Of a DNA stretch of 33,682 nucleotides, positions 24,214 to 33,682 are shown piece after piece. The notes beneath the pieces are model-generated. The model did not search any database. It was not told the DNA's origin and saw only the letters and a list, made by a program, of their open reading frames with translations. The stretch is taken from contig JAHDIM010000020.1 in assembly GCA_020630805.1 (NCBI GenBank), forward strand, positions 1-33,682. The letters run 5' to 3'. Made by a program: the position numbers and the translations under genes. The stretch's first letter is position 1. Each line of letters begins with the position of its first letter. This DNA comes from Anaerolineales bacterium. GTDB lineage: Bacteria; Chloroflexota; Anaerolineae; Anaerolineales; UBA6668.

Positions 24214-24222
24214 GGCAGAGTG

Positions 24223-24228
24223 AATATA
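24223..24228 (-). promoter_or_regulatory. -10 box of the M23 fusion gene
   Basis: TATATT reads at 24228-24223 on the minus strand and ends 9 bases before the ATG at 24213, which suggests a leaderless mRNA for the fusion gene. Confidence 0.45.
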
Positions 24229-24308
24229 GACGAAAATCTTTCACGTGGCAACTTTTGGGGATTTGAATGAAGCCCCTCACCAAGCCAAACACCTCATCTA
24301 CCAACAGT

Positions 24309-25010
24309 TCAACTCGCCCCAAACCCAAGCCCACGCTCTTTCAATGAAACATGCCGATTGTGCCCAATCACCAAATGATCTAGCACCGGAATATCTAAGA
24401 TTTTTCCTGCATCAACCAAGCGCCGAGTAACAGACACATCTTCTGGTGACGGCGTTGGATCACCACTTGGATGATTGTGCGCCACAATAATTGCAGCTGC
24501 GTTACGTCGCGTTGCAATGCGCCAAAGTTCACAGGCGCGAATGGACGCACTGTTGAGCGCCCCCTGATAGACTTCAACTGTTTCAATGATCCGATTCTTA
24601 GTATCAAGCAATAAGACATAGACGCATTCTTGTTCAAGGCCAGTCATGTAGGAGCGTAAATATAAAGCGGCATCATGCGGAGAGGAAATTTGAGGACGTG
24701 TTCCCAAGTCAGCCCTCGCAACCCGATACCCAAGTTCAATTGCTGCTAAAAGCTGCGCCGCTTTGGCAGTTCCCACGCCCTTAAGTTCACAGAGACGGTC
24801 GGCACCGGACCGCGAAAGACCCGCTAACCCGCCAACTTGTTTCAGAATTCTCTGTGCCATTTGAATGGCACTTTCTCCTTGTAATCCAACCCGTAACAAA
24901 ATTGCTAAGAGCTCTGCATTTGAGAGACTTTTCGCTCCCATTGAAAGTAGTCGCTCACGAGGACGGTCATCTACTTCCATGTCGGTAATTCGATGTGTTG
25001 TTGTTTCCAT
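24309..25010 (-). CDS. radC: RadC-family JAB/MPN metalloprotein
   Basis: RadC proteins have an N-terminal helix-hairpin-helix and a JAMM metal-binding domain. Both are present in this 233-residue protein. The HhH phrase LCELKGVGTAKAAQLLAAIELG lies at about 73-94. The JAMM motif is AHNHPSGDPTPSPED, with His178, His180 and Asp191. The family name comes from an early repair phenotype that was later reassigned, so the true role is uncertain; a DNA-related function is usually assumed. The start is ATG at 25010. It is divergent from the zinc-ribbon gene and 95 bases upstream of the M23 fusion gene on the same strand; the latter appears to have its own promoter. Confidence 0.96.
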   Translation of the reverse strand: METTTHRITDMEVDDRPRERLLSMGAKSLSNAELLAILLRVGLQGESAIQMAQRILKQVGGLAGLSRSGADRLCELKGVGTAKAAQLLAAIELGYRVARADLGTRPQISSPHDAALYLRSYMTGLEQECVYVLLLDTKNRIIETVEVYQGALNSASIRACELWRIATRRNAAAIIVAHNHPSGDPTPSPEDVSVTRRLVDAGKILDIPVLDHLVIGHNRHVSLKERGLGFGAS

Positions 25011-25084
25011 ATGTTTACTTAACGCACATCACATCGTGTTTTAGATTTGGGGTCGTTATAGTTTGGTTCGAATCCTGCAAACTG

Positions 25085-25090
25085 TATAAT
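25085..25090 (+). promoter_or_regulatory. -10 box of the zinc-ribbon gene
   Basis: TATAAT lies six bases before ATG 25097, so transcription would begin at or beside the start codon. TTTGGT at 25062-25067 is a poor -35 candidate at 17-base spacing. This argues against a longer start at 24995. Confidence 0.65.
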
Positions 25091-25096
25091 TTGACT

Positions 25097-25684
25097 ATGC
25101 CATTTGAATTAGCTGAATTCGTAAATTTAGAAGCTGTAACCCAGTACGCCTTGTATGCCCTATCTTGTATGGGCGCATTTTTAGCAGCCTTGTGGTTAGC
25201 GCTTGTCATTTGGACCTTCAAAGACATGCGTTCGCGCTCGCGAGACATCTTTGCTGCCATTTTGGCGGCGTTACTCGTGGCAATCCTGAATATTCCAGCT
25301 CTGCTTATTTATTTGATCCTACGGCCCAGAGAAACGCTCAATGAAGCTTATGAGCGCGCTTTGGAGGAAGAAGCGTTACTGCAACAGATAGAGGTGCGTA
25401 ATAGTTGTCCAGGCTGCAGCCGTCCCACTAAAGATGACTGGCATCTCTGCCCGCACTGCATGACGATCTTGAAAAAAGCTTGTGTCCAGTGTGACTACCC
25501 ACTTGATCTGACATGGAATGTCTGCCCAAGGTGTAGTACACCTGCGCCGGGGCGTGGCTCCGAAGTCGAGCCAGAAACACCTTCGTCGCCAGCAAATATT
25601 GTTCCATCGCAGGCCAACAACGCTAGCATTATTGACGATACGCAGGAAACGCCAGCGACTGTACAATCACCTAACGGTGAATAA
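25097..25684 (+). CDS. Two-helix membrane protein with double zinc ribbon
   Basis: Starting at ATG 25097, this 195-residue protein has two hydrophobic helices (about 17-40 and 50-76), a short charged helix, and two cytosolic zinc ribbons. Ribbon 1 uses Cys104, 107, 118 and 121 (CPGC and CPHC). Ribbon 2 uses Cys129, 132, 143 and 146 (CVQC and CPRC). The C-terminal 45 residues are Pro/Ser/Glu-rich and probably flexible. Such double zinc-ribbon (DZR-type) proteins are widespread with unknown roles, often binding other proteins. The first 34 residues of the longer frame, from TTG 24995, are rejected because they precede the -10 box. It ends at a terminator shared with eno. Confidence 0.88.
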   Translation: MPFELAEFVNLEAVTQYALYALSCMGAFLAALWLALVIWTFKDMRSRSRDIFAAILAALLVAILNIPALLIYLILRPRETLNEAYERALEEEALLQQIEVRNSCPGCSRPTKDDWHLCPHCMTILKKACVQCDYPLDLTWNVCPRCSTPAPGRGSEVEPETPSSPANIVPSQANNASIIDDTQETPATVQSPNGE

Positions 25685-25693
25685 TAGTTAACC

Positions 25694-25726
25694 AAAAAGC
25701 GGCTCGTCACTACGAACCGCTTTTTT
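25694..25726. terminator. Bidirectional terminator between the zinc-ribbon gene and eno
   Basis: A 14-bp stem (25694-25707 with 25712-25725) with one C-A mismatch closes the loop CACT. It carries five A at its 5' side and six T at its 3' side, so it can stop both converging transcripts. Confidence 0.92.
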
Positions 25727-25750
25727 ATTTAAGATTGACTGTCTAGCGAA

Positions 25751-27540
<1,790 letters not shown>

Positions 27541-27625
27541 TTCTAATTCCCCTTTGCTGCGCTAACCTCACTATCTACGTGTCAACTAGTACCAATATTA
27601 TCTATACCAAGGCGGGGTTAGCGGT

Positions 27626-27663
27626 GTAGCGGCTGTGCCGAATTGCGGCATCTGCATCGCTAC
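27626..27663. other. Nested hairpin upstream of the DUF4446-eno operon
   Basis: GTAGCG (27626-27631) pairs with CGCTAC (27658-27663), and inside it TGCCG (27636-27640) pairs with CGGCA (27646-27650), with two further G-C pairs possible between. There is no T tract, so it is not an obvious terminator. It lies about 90 bases upstream of the DUF4446 start, between that gene and fmdB. Confidence 0.5.
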
Positions 27664-27707
27664 TAATGTATCGCATTATGTAATGTTCTAATAGTGTAGC
27701 CTAGAAC

Positions 27708-27737
27708 AAAAAATGGTGCGGTTTTTCCGCACCATTT
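27708..27737 (-). terminator. Intrinsic terminator after fmdB
   Basis: An 11-bp stem (27711-27721 with 27727-27737) closes a loop of five T. On the minus strand it is followed by T residues from the A run at 27708-27713. It ends the fmdB transcript 46 bases after its stop codon. Confidence 0.88.
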
Positions 27738-27782
27738 ACCAAATTTATGACCTTATTCCAACAGGAAATTCACCGTATACAT

Positions 27783-28142
27783 CTAATCTGATTTAGATGC
27801 GCTTTTTGCTGGCTTGCTTTCGGACTTGGAAGTGCTTCCAGAACTGTCGCTACTAGCGCTTTTTGCACCACTCTCACTAGAACTCGTGCTTGAGTCTTTC
27901 GTGACATCGTTGACTTTACCAGCAGTATCGGCTTTGTTTGTTGTTGACAGATTATTTTTCTTAGACTTGCTATCGTTGATGTACCAACCAGAGCCTTTGA
28001 AAATAATGCCAGCTGGCGTGATTACTTTCTTTACTGCTTCTTGATCACACTCAGGACAAATTTTGATGGGATCGTCACTGAATTTTTGTATTTTTTCAAA
28101 TTCATGCTCGCAATTCGCGCAGCGATACACATATACTGGCAT
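27783..28142 (-). CDS. FmdB-type zinc-ribbon protein with Ser/Lys-rich tail
   Basis: The first 50 residues are an FmdB-like zinc ribbon: PVYVYRCANCEHEFE with Cys8/Cys11 and ICPECDQ with Cys29/Cys32, then the usual segment PAGIIFKGSGWYINDS. FmdB relatives are often annotated as putative regulators, although DNA binding is unproven for most. Residues about 55-119 are a low-complexity Ser/Lys/Asp tail, as in many relatives, and are probably disordered. GGAG at 28157-28154 is the ribosome binding site. A TATAAT at 28206-28201 provides its promoter, and a perfect palindrome overlaps that box. A clean terminator follows. Confidence 0.93.
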   Translation of the reverse strand: MPVYVYRCANCEHEFEKIQKFSDDPIKICPECDQEAVKKVITPAGIIFKGSGWYINDSKSKKNNLSTTNKADTAGKVNDVTKDSSTSSSESGAKSASSDSSGSTSKSESKPAKSASKSD

Positions 28143-28200
28143 TTAATTCTTTTCTCCATACCGCCCTGTAAAAGCGAGATAAACCTAAATCTAGCGCGGA

Positions 28201-28220
28201 ATTATACCAATCATTGGTAT
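28201..28220 (-). promoter_or_regulatory. fmdB promoter overlapped by a perfect palindrome
   Basis: The minus-strand -10 box TATAAT is at 28206-28201. ATACCAAT-C-ATTGGTAT at 28204-28220 is a perfect 17-base palindrome that overlaps both this box and the last codons of the upstream lipoprotein gene. The placement fits an operator where a bound repressor would cover the -10 box. Confidence 0.6.
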
Positions 28221-29305
28221 GACGTGATGATGGTATCAATCACGTCCCAATAAAAATCTGCTTTTTCAGTTTCTAACACATAGCCTAGCAAGTTAGCTTC
28301 AACGCCATCGCCTTCCAAGAAGACGCTGCCCTGTAGCTTATTTGCTTCAGTATTGAAATCTACCCGGAGGCTATTATCTGGTTGGACCCGATTAGAGACT
28401 AAAAAGACATCTGGCCCCACCAATTCGCGCATAATCTTCAGAACGTTTTCAACTAGTGTTTCGCGCGGCACGTTTTCGGTTTCAACTGCGCGTCGTACAG
28501 CAAAGACGACGGCCGCAGAGTCTGGCGAGCGAAACTGAACGATTGAATCTGAGTCTGCTCCAATCTGTTCCCAGCCAAACGGGATCTCAATGGCCGCTGA
28601 CTGCGCAACTAGGGCAACCGGACGATACGTCTCGTAAGGGAAAGTTGCAGAGATGACAGCGCTATTAAAGAGCGTTTGGCTAGCAATATCTTGAAGATCT
28701 TCTTGCATAAATTTGCTAGAAGGTGTGCGCCAGGTTGAAATTTCTGTAACAAGCTGTTGCACTTTTGAAAATGTAGTCAAGATTTCGACTGTGGCCTCAG
28801 TTTCTCCTGCGGACTGACGCAGTACAACTGCGCGAGAAGACGCCGTATTGGTGTCATTCAGCTGATAATTCCCAATAGCACCAAACTGTTGGGCAGAATG
28901 CGTCTTTGCAAAACGCGTAAAATCTCTCCCCTCGAGCTCAACACTTGTGTTGTGGAACGCAATGCGGATCGCTGCAGTGCCATCAGGCGCTGTAAATTGG
29001 GCCCCATTCTTGAACTCCAACACTTCCCAATTGTCTAACTGGGGGACTTCAAATCCGAAGGTTGTATGGACGTATGGCGTTTCTGAAAAAGAGAGTGGAA
29101 CAGGCGTTACAGTTGGTGCAGGCAGAGGTGTCTCCGTCGGGACCAAACGTGTTGCTGTTCGTTCAATCACAGAAACGATTTCCGTCTCTGTTGGCTGAAC
29201 TTCCGGTGCTGATGTTGGTGTATGCGTTGCGATCTCCGCAACCTGTGTTGGAATAACATCTGGATTGGCTGTACACCCTAGCATCAATATGGCTAGGCAG
29301 CACAA
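28211..29305 (-). CDS. Lipoprotein of unknown function, start uncertain
   Basis: The 364-residue protein has a lipobox (LMLGC) near its N-terminus, a Thr/Pro-rich linker, and two related beta-rich stretches (about 75-200 and 220-364; note FGFEVPQLDNWE against IEIPFGWEQIG). This suggests a duplicated fold, perhaps of the PsbP-like or DUF1795-like kind found in bacterial lipoproteins, but I cannot assign it firmly. The start is unclear. TTG 29305 gives MCCLAILMLGC, with no positive charge before the hydrophobic core. The frame remains open to an Arg-containing stretch upstream, but no ATG, GTG or TTG occurs there before the stop, and only an ATT or similar start would include it. It ends inside the fmdB operator-like palindrome. 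Confidence 0.82.
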   Translation of the reverse strand: MCCLAILMLGCTANPDVIPTQVAEIATHTPTSAPEVQPTETEIVSVIERTATRLVPTETPLPAPTVTPVPLSFSETPYVHTTFGFEVPQLDNWEVLEFKNGAQFTAPDGTAAIRIAFHNTSVELEGRDFTRFAKTHSAQQFGAIGNYQLNDTNTASSRAVVLRQSAGETEATVEILTTFSKVQQLVTEISTWRTPSSKFMQEDLQDIASQTLFNSAVISATFPYETYRPVALVAQSAAIEIPFGWEQIGADSDSIVQFRSPDSAAVVFAVRRAVETENVPRETLVENVLKIMRELVGPDVFLVSNRVQPDNSLRVDFNTEANKLQGSVFLEGDGVEANLLGYVLETEKADFYWDVIDTIITSYQ

Positions 29306-29480
29306 TACAATCCAACGTGCTGAATGTGAAGTTGTAAGTGAAATAGGGCTACCCTAATTTAACGACGCTGCTGTCGGATTTATGTAAAAACCACTCTGCT
29401 TAAACATCCCAGAACTGATTTTTACTCAAGAGTTCGTACATCAACGTCAAGCATCTTTCTCAGTTGTTATGACGAAACAC

Positions 29481-32400
29481 TTATGCAATGTCGAGCATTT
29501 CGAGCGAGGTTTTAGGCAAGGTAAAACAGAATGCACTCCCACGTTCGGCTCGGTTGTTTACCCATATTGTGCCACCATGTGCTTCAACTGCCAACTTACA
29601 AAAGGCAAGTCCTAGCCCGGTTCCCCGGCGGCGTCCTTGACTTCCCACAACTTGCTGGAACCGATCAAAAATGCGTTCGCGATAGTCATCTGGAATACCC
29701 GGACCTTCATCCAAAACACTGATCGTAAGGAAGCTAGTGTCCGCAGGATTCCGAGTGTCGTTGTCACTTACCTTGACAATGATTGATTGATCTTCTGGGG
29801 TAAATTTCAGCGCATTGTCAAGCAAATTGATTAGCACGCGTTCAATCTTGGCACTGTCAATTGAAGCAATTGGGCCAGGATCACTAAGGTCAGAGAGCAA
29901 CACAACTTGGTAATCTGTTGCCTGTGGTTGCATCTCTTGCACCACACGATCCACTAATTCATTCAAATCTTCAGCTTCAACTTCCAAATTGACTTCACCA
30001 GCACCAAGCTTGGCAACGTCTAAAAGTGAATCTACTAGCCCTAGCAAGCGCTTTGAAGACCGATTAGCCACACTAATCGCTTGATCTACAATAGCATTTT
30101 TACCTTCGTCAGGAATGTAATCTTCCAACAATCGCAAGCTGCCAGAAATCCCCGCTAATGGACTGCGCAGATCATGCACAATCATGCTGGAAAGATCTTC
30201 GCGAGCCTGTTGCAATTGCTTTTCCTCCGTCACGTCGCGCAGGACAAACAAACACCCTAACGCCGCACCGTCAATATCCAAAACTGGTGTTGTCGTACGT
30301 TCAATAAACCGTGGAACGGGCGTGGTAATAGAATAGGTATAACGCTCTAACGTTTCCGCAGTTGAGCTTTCGCAGATCGTGCGGACAACCTCAGACAGTT
30401 CCGCGTCTGTGTAGCCTAGCTTCGCTGCAATGCGTCCACCAAGCGCCTTATTGAGCTGTGTAATATTTTCACCAGCAAGATGGTCGCTGGAAATTCCCCA
30501 CAAAGTTTCAATCTCTGGATTGACGAGCGCAACAATGCCATCCACATCAATCATCATGATTCCTTCACTCGTAGAAGCAAGCACCGCTTCCATTTGGTCG
30601 CGCCCTTCCCGAACCTGTTCGAATAGACGTGCATTTTCAATCGAGACCGCAGCTTGGTTTGCCAAAGTCATCAATAGTTGCTGCTCTTGATTTGTGAAAC
30701 GCTGACGGTTCTTGTCAATCACACTAATCAGGCCAGTGACACGTTCTGAAGACACTAGCGGAAGCGATAATACCGCAGCGGTATTCGTCAAGTCACTATT
30801 GCCATTGCTGCTTCCGTTGCCATTGACCGCCGTTCGATATCGGATTTGTTCGACCAGTGGGGCTTGACGCTGCACGGCTGAGTCCAACAGAGGTTGCTTT
30901 GACAGTTCCAGTGTTTTTCGTCCAGCAAGTAACGTCTCAGGCAACCCAAGCTCATAGACCATTTCTACACTTTGAGTGCGCGGCAGATATTCGTAGATTG
31001 CACAACCTGTCGCACCGAGCGTGTCAACAATCCGTTCAGAAATTGTGCGCAAGACTTGGGTTTTACTAAACGTTTCAGCAATTGCACGCCCACTTTCATA
31101 GAGCCAAGTCTGTTCAGCAAGACGATCGTTTGCAGATTGATACAGATTACTGTTCACAATTGCAACGGCAGCTTGCAAAGCAAGCTGTGACACAAAGTGA
31201 ATATCGTCGGGATTGAAGCCGTTGCGCTGCGGACTACCAAGGGCAATTACCCCGTAGACATCGCCTTGCGCGACAATTGGAATGGCAAGTTCAGAGTTGA
31301 TTTCGCCAAGAGTCAACCCTTCAAAATCGGTCCGATTGGCCACCAAACTGTGTTCACCTGTCCGGAACGCACGCCCAATAATGCCAAATCCGCTTGAAAT
31401 CCGACCCTCTGGTGCAAACTGTTCCAGCGCCTCTGGCAAAATACCGTAATCTGCAACAACCCGGAGAGTTTTAGAGTCATCCGTGCTCAATAGCAGCACG
31501 CCACAGGCCGCTGCCGATGCGCCCAAAGCCCTGACCAAGACCGTGTCAGCTACTTTGTCTGGGTGTAATGTCGAAACAATCTCGCGCCCAATTGTTTCCA
31601 GCGCTTGCAGTTGTTCAACACGCCGCGCTAAAGCTTGGTCAGTTTGGACGTAGTCGCGAGCATTTGCAACCGCAATTCCCGTTTGAGACGAAAAGGTCTC
31701 CAACAGGTCAATATCCATTTGCGAGAATTCATTGGGGGTTTCAAAATACACCACCATGATGCCAATCGTAGCGCCTTGAGCAATCAGGGGAAGTTCAACA
31801 ATTGCACGCACACCTTCTTCTTCTAACAACGCACGATATTCATCCGAAAGTGACACTTGTTCAACGTCTTCAACAAGCTTGGTTTCTGCTGTCAAAAATG
31901 TTTCAACGCGTTCAATATCGGTCAATGGCAAGATAATTGACTCTGCCAAGTAACCGTCAGACAGCCCTTCTGCGCGCGCCATATAAAGTTCTTGACGCTT
32001 TTGAGAATGTAAGAAAATTGCGACTTTACTGGCATGAGCAACTTGCAGGACACCATCACACACCATTTCAAGCACCTGCTCTGGATTCAAGCTGGTACTC
32101 ATGAGAGTAGAAATCTCGTTCAAGCGCCCCATCCGGTCCGCTTGCCGCTGCATTTCGCCGTAAAGCTGGGCGTTTTCGACCGCAGTCGCAGCTTGGGTAG
32201 CAATAGTAGTCAACACATCGGGAGCCGTTTCTGGTAAAAGCTCCCCTGGTTTATTGCTCAGGATAGAAAGGCAGCCAATGGTCCGCCCGCTCACGGCCAA
32301 AGGGACCCCAATCCAAGCTTCAGGATAAGACGACCCAACGTCCATGTCGTGTTCTTCAAGGTAGTTTTTGACGTTGCCGTTGAGGAATAAAGGTGACCCA

Positions 32401-33371
32401 GACCGGATAACCTTATCTGTCAGTCGCGTAGCAGAAGAACGTGTTTGCCATTGCATGCGATTTCCGTTCTTAACTGCATAAGGAAACGTCACTTGATCTG
32501 ACTTGGGGTTATATAGCGCGACGTAAAAATTGTCGGCTTTTAACAAATGCGCGACTTGCACATAGATCATCTCAAGCAACGCATCAAGATCCAAACTTGT
32601 TCGGAGCGCCCGGCTAATATTGTTGAGTGAAACAAGCTGCTCAAAGTGGCTATGTAAAGCCCAATAATCAATCGTGATGCGATTTAAAACTAGCCCAACA
32701 ATCAAGGCTGTTATTAGCATTACTAATCTGCCAGCCAATCCGTATTGGTTGGCAACCGAGGCAAAAATTACCGTCGCTAAGACCGGTAAGAACGCCCATC
32801 GGAAAATATATTTGATGAAGCGCGCATTTAGTGGGAGTGCATTGACGCCACCTAATTGGCGCTCAAGTTGCTCAAATATGGCAAACGTCAGGGTAAACAT
32901 GAAGACATACCCCGCCAAGGCAACCAGATCTAGTAGCCCTAAGATATCAAGCGGATGCTGTCCATTCAGAACAATAAAAGAGCCAATTCCCACGGCATGC
33001 GGGCCAACGTATTTGAGAATTTCAAATACGATGTAAGCAAATGGAACTGGCAAATTGGTGCTGTAACGATAGTGCAGATTTTTGAGTGCTTGTTGGACCA
33101 AATAGCCAAGTAAGATGCCAACTAGCAAGGCACTCAATGCCAGCCACGGATTGATGAGCAAAGAGGTTCCGGCCCCAGCTGCACCAATAATTGCAATCCG
33201 GCCAAACCGTGTTTCAGACCGCAATGCGATGAGCCAACTGGTGACCCCTGAAGTCAGGACTGCAAGCCACAGCGTTTCATTTTGGCCGCCGACAAACAGA
33301 ATCATAAGCAGCGGCAACAGTACTGTACCGATACCACCTAAAATTCCGAGTGTTGTCACTGCTCGTTTCAT
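29481..33371 (-). CDS. Hybrid-sensing membrane histidine kinase with four GAF domains and a PAS domain
   Basis: This roughly 1296-residue kinase has a multi-helix membrane region (about 1-230) and then four GAF domains in series (about 245-395, 415-565, 585-740, 745-915), each opening with a LDLDALLEMI-like helix. A PAS domain (about 920-1040, with LASTSEGIMMIDVDGIVALVN) is followed by a HisKA helix with the phospho-acceptor His1066 in IVHDLRSPL. An HATPase domain completes it (N box NLLDNALKFTPE, G1 box DEGPGIPDD, G2 box RGTGLGLAF). No receiver domain is attached, so a separate regulator is needed; the receiver at 5018 is one possibility. ATG 33371 is preferred to an in-frame TTG two codons earlier. 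The partner and signal are unknown. Confidence 0.93.
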   Translation of the reverse strand: MKRAVTTLGILGGIGTVLLPLLMILFVGGQNETLWLAVLTSGVTSWLIALRSETRFGRIAIIGAAGAGTSLLINPWLALSALLVGILLGYLVQQALKNLHYRYSTNLPVPFAYIVFEILKYVGPHAVGIGSFIVLNGQHPLDILGLLDLVALAGYVFMFTLTFAIFEQLERQLGGVNALPLNARFIKYIFRWAFLPVLATVIFASVANQYGLAGRLVMLITALIVGLVLNRITIDYWALHSHFEQLVSLNNISRALRTSLDLDALLEMIYVQVAHLLKADNFYVALYNPKSDQVTFPYAVKNGNRMQWQTRSSATRLTDKVIRSGSPLFLNGNVKNYLEEHDMDVGSSYPEAWIGVPLAVSGRTIGCLSILSNKPGELLPETAPDVLTTIATQAATAVENAQLYGEMQRQADRMGRLNEISTLMSTSLNPEQVLEMVCDGVLQVAHASKVAIFLHSQKRQELYMARAEGLSDGYLAESIILPLTDIERVETFLTAETKLVEDVEQVSLSDEYRALLEEEGVRAIVELPLIAQGATIGIMVVYFETPNEFSQMDIDLLETFSSQTGIAVANARDYVQTDQALARRVEQLQALETIGREIVSTLHPDKVADTVLVRALGASAAACGVLLLSTDDSKTLRVVADYGILPEALEQFAPEGRISSGFGIIGRAFRTGEHSLVANRTDFEGLTLGEINSELAIPIVAQGDVYGVIALGSPQRNGFNPDDIHFVSQLALQAAVAIVNSNLYQSANDRLAEQTWLYESGRAIAETFSKTQVLRTISERIVDTLGATGCAIYEYLPRTQSVEMVYELGLPETLLAGRKTLELSKQPLLDSAVQRQAPLVEQIRYRTAVNGNGSSNGNSDLTNTAAVLSLPLVSSERVTGLISVIDKNRQRFTNQEQQLLMTLANQAAVSIENARLFEQVREGRDQMEAVLASTSEGIMMIDVDGIVALVNPEIETLWGISSDHLAGENITQLNKALGGRIAAKLGYTDAELSEVVRTICESSTAETLERYTYSITTPVPRFIERTTTPVLDIDGAALGCLFVLRDVTEEKQLQQAREDLSSMIVHDLRSPLAGISGSLRLLEDYIPDEGKNAIVDQAISVANRSSKRLLGLVDSLLDVAKLGAGEVNLEVEAEDLNELVDRVVQEMQPQATDYQVVLLSDLSDPGPIASIDSAKIERVLINLLDNALKFTPEDQSIIVKVSDNDTRNPADTSFLTISVLDEGPGIPDDYRERIFDRFQQVVGSQGRRRGTGLGLAFCKLAVEAHGGTIWVNNRAERGSAFCFTLPKTSLEMLDIA

Positions 33372-33454
33372 GCGCAATTGCGTTGCAATCCCTACGTCCT
33401 TTGACGCTAAACTACAAATTCTTTTCTGGGCTAGAAATCTCGTAAAATTTGCCC

Positions 33455-33475
33455 ACGTTAGCTCGTAACGTTACG
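33455..33475. promoter_or_regulatory. CGTTA inverted repeats between divergent genes
   Basis: ACGTTA (33455-33460) and TAACGT (33466-33471) form an inverted repeat across a 5-base spacer, and CGTAACGTTACG (33464-33475) is a perfect 12-base palindrome overlapping it. Three CGTTA half sites in 21 bases, between the divergent kinase and lipoprotein genes, suggest an operator. Confidence 0.45.
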
Positions 33476-33500
33476 GCAACTGTTTGTTTTGAATCGCTCA

Positions 33501-33682
33501 ATGTTTTTTTATCAACGCAACACCACATATTTTTTGCTACTCGTGGCATTGCTACTGGCTGCCTGTCAATCTGAAGCGGATGGCCCTGCTACCCAAGAAG
33601 AGGAAGCAACTATTGTGCCGTCCGTAACGGCTACTTTGACGCAGCCGCCGTTTATCTCAAATAGCATTGTGACAGTGTTGCC
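33501..33682 (+). CDS. Lipoprotein, 5' part only
   Basis: The ATG at 33501 opens a frame that runs off the end of the window without a stop. Its first residues, MFFYQRNTTYFLLLVALLL and then AACQSE, form a classic lipoprotein signal with a lipobox ending at Cys22. A Glu/Thr/Pro-rich linker follows (EEEATIVPSV, TATLTQPPF). Only about 60 residues are visible, so the function cannot be judged. It is divergent from the histidine kinase gene and might be an external partner for it. Confidence 0.75.
   Translation, partial: MFFYQRNTTYFLLLVALLLAACQSEADGPATQEEEATIVPSVTATLTQPPFISNSIVTVL

Noticed and set aside
24995-25096. Longer N-terminus for the zinc-ribbon protein from 24995
   Set aside because: It would place the -10 box inside the coding sequence and overlap the divergent radC start. 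The ATG at 25097 fits the promoter.

Overview
The window looks like chromosomal DNA from a Chloroflexota bacterium, probably of an Anaerolineae-like lineage. This is inferred from protein character, not from a marker gene. The signs are an archaeal-type short adenylosuccinate synthetase, a TPR protein with an acidic middle full of PDWL-like motifs, Thr/Pro linkers on surface proteins, a DUF4446-enolase pair and a giant GAF-rich histidine kinase. I see no rRNA, tRNA, CRISPR array, insertion sequence, integrase or phage structural gene. The region reads as ordinary, densely packed chromosome.

Layout. 1-4.6 kb (+): a 1334-residue TPR protein, then ndk. 4.6-7.3 kb (-): a compact operon, YdcF-like protein > hotdog thioesterase > CYTH protein > receiver protein > rsfS, meeting ndk at a shared bidirectional terminator. 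7.3-11.0 kb: a secreted glycosidase-like protein (+), an unrecognised 193-residue protein (-), an AI-2E family permease (+) and a small four-helix membrane protein (-). 11.2-14.3 kb (+): an HD hydrolase and a LysM membrane protein, then short purA. 14.4-18.5 kb (-): a PucR-type regulator followed by proB-proA. 18.5-18.9 kb: the only long non-coding gap, with three inverted repeats. 18.9-22.6 kb (+): a site-2 protease, then a HEAT-repeat protein and a FecR-like membrane protein. 22.6-25.0 kb (-): an M23 peptidase/TIM-barrel fusion and radC. 25.1-25.7 kb (+): a zinc-ribbon membrane protein. 25.8-29.3 kb (-): DUF4446-enolase, an FmdB-type zinc ribbon and a lipoprotein. 29.5-33.4 kb (-): a hybrid-sensing histidine kinase. 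33.5 kb to the end (+): the start of another lipoprotein.

How the genes relate. Housekeeping functions (nucleotide balance, purine and proline synthesis, glycolysis, ribosome silencing) alternate with envelope functions (LysM, FecR-like, M23, glycosidase-like, lipoproteins, site-2 protease). Two gene-expression styles are visible. Some genes have a Shine-Dalgarno sequence (ndk, rsfS, purA, eno, DUF4446 gene, fmdB). Others have a TATAAT-like -10 box only 6-11 bases before the start codon, which suggests leaderless mRNAs. Non-ATG starts are supported for ndk (TTG) and rsfS (CTG).

The items most worth a second look are the PurA with Ser in place of the usual Glu in its GDEGKGK loop, the M23-glycosidase fusion without a visible export signal, the repeated PDWL motifs in the TPR protein, the terminator sitting almost on the proB start codon, and several perfect operator-like palindromes. 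No complete, clearly new multi-gene system was found.
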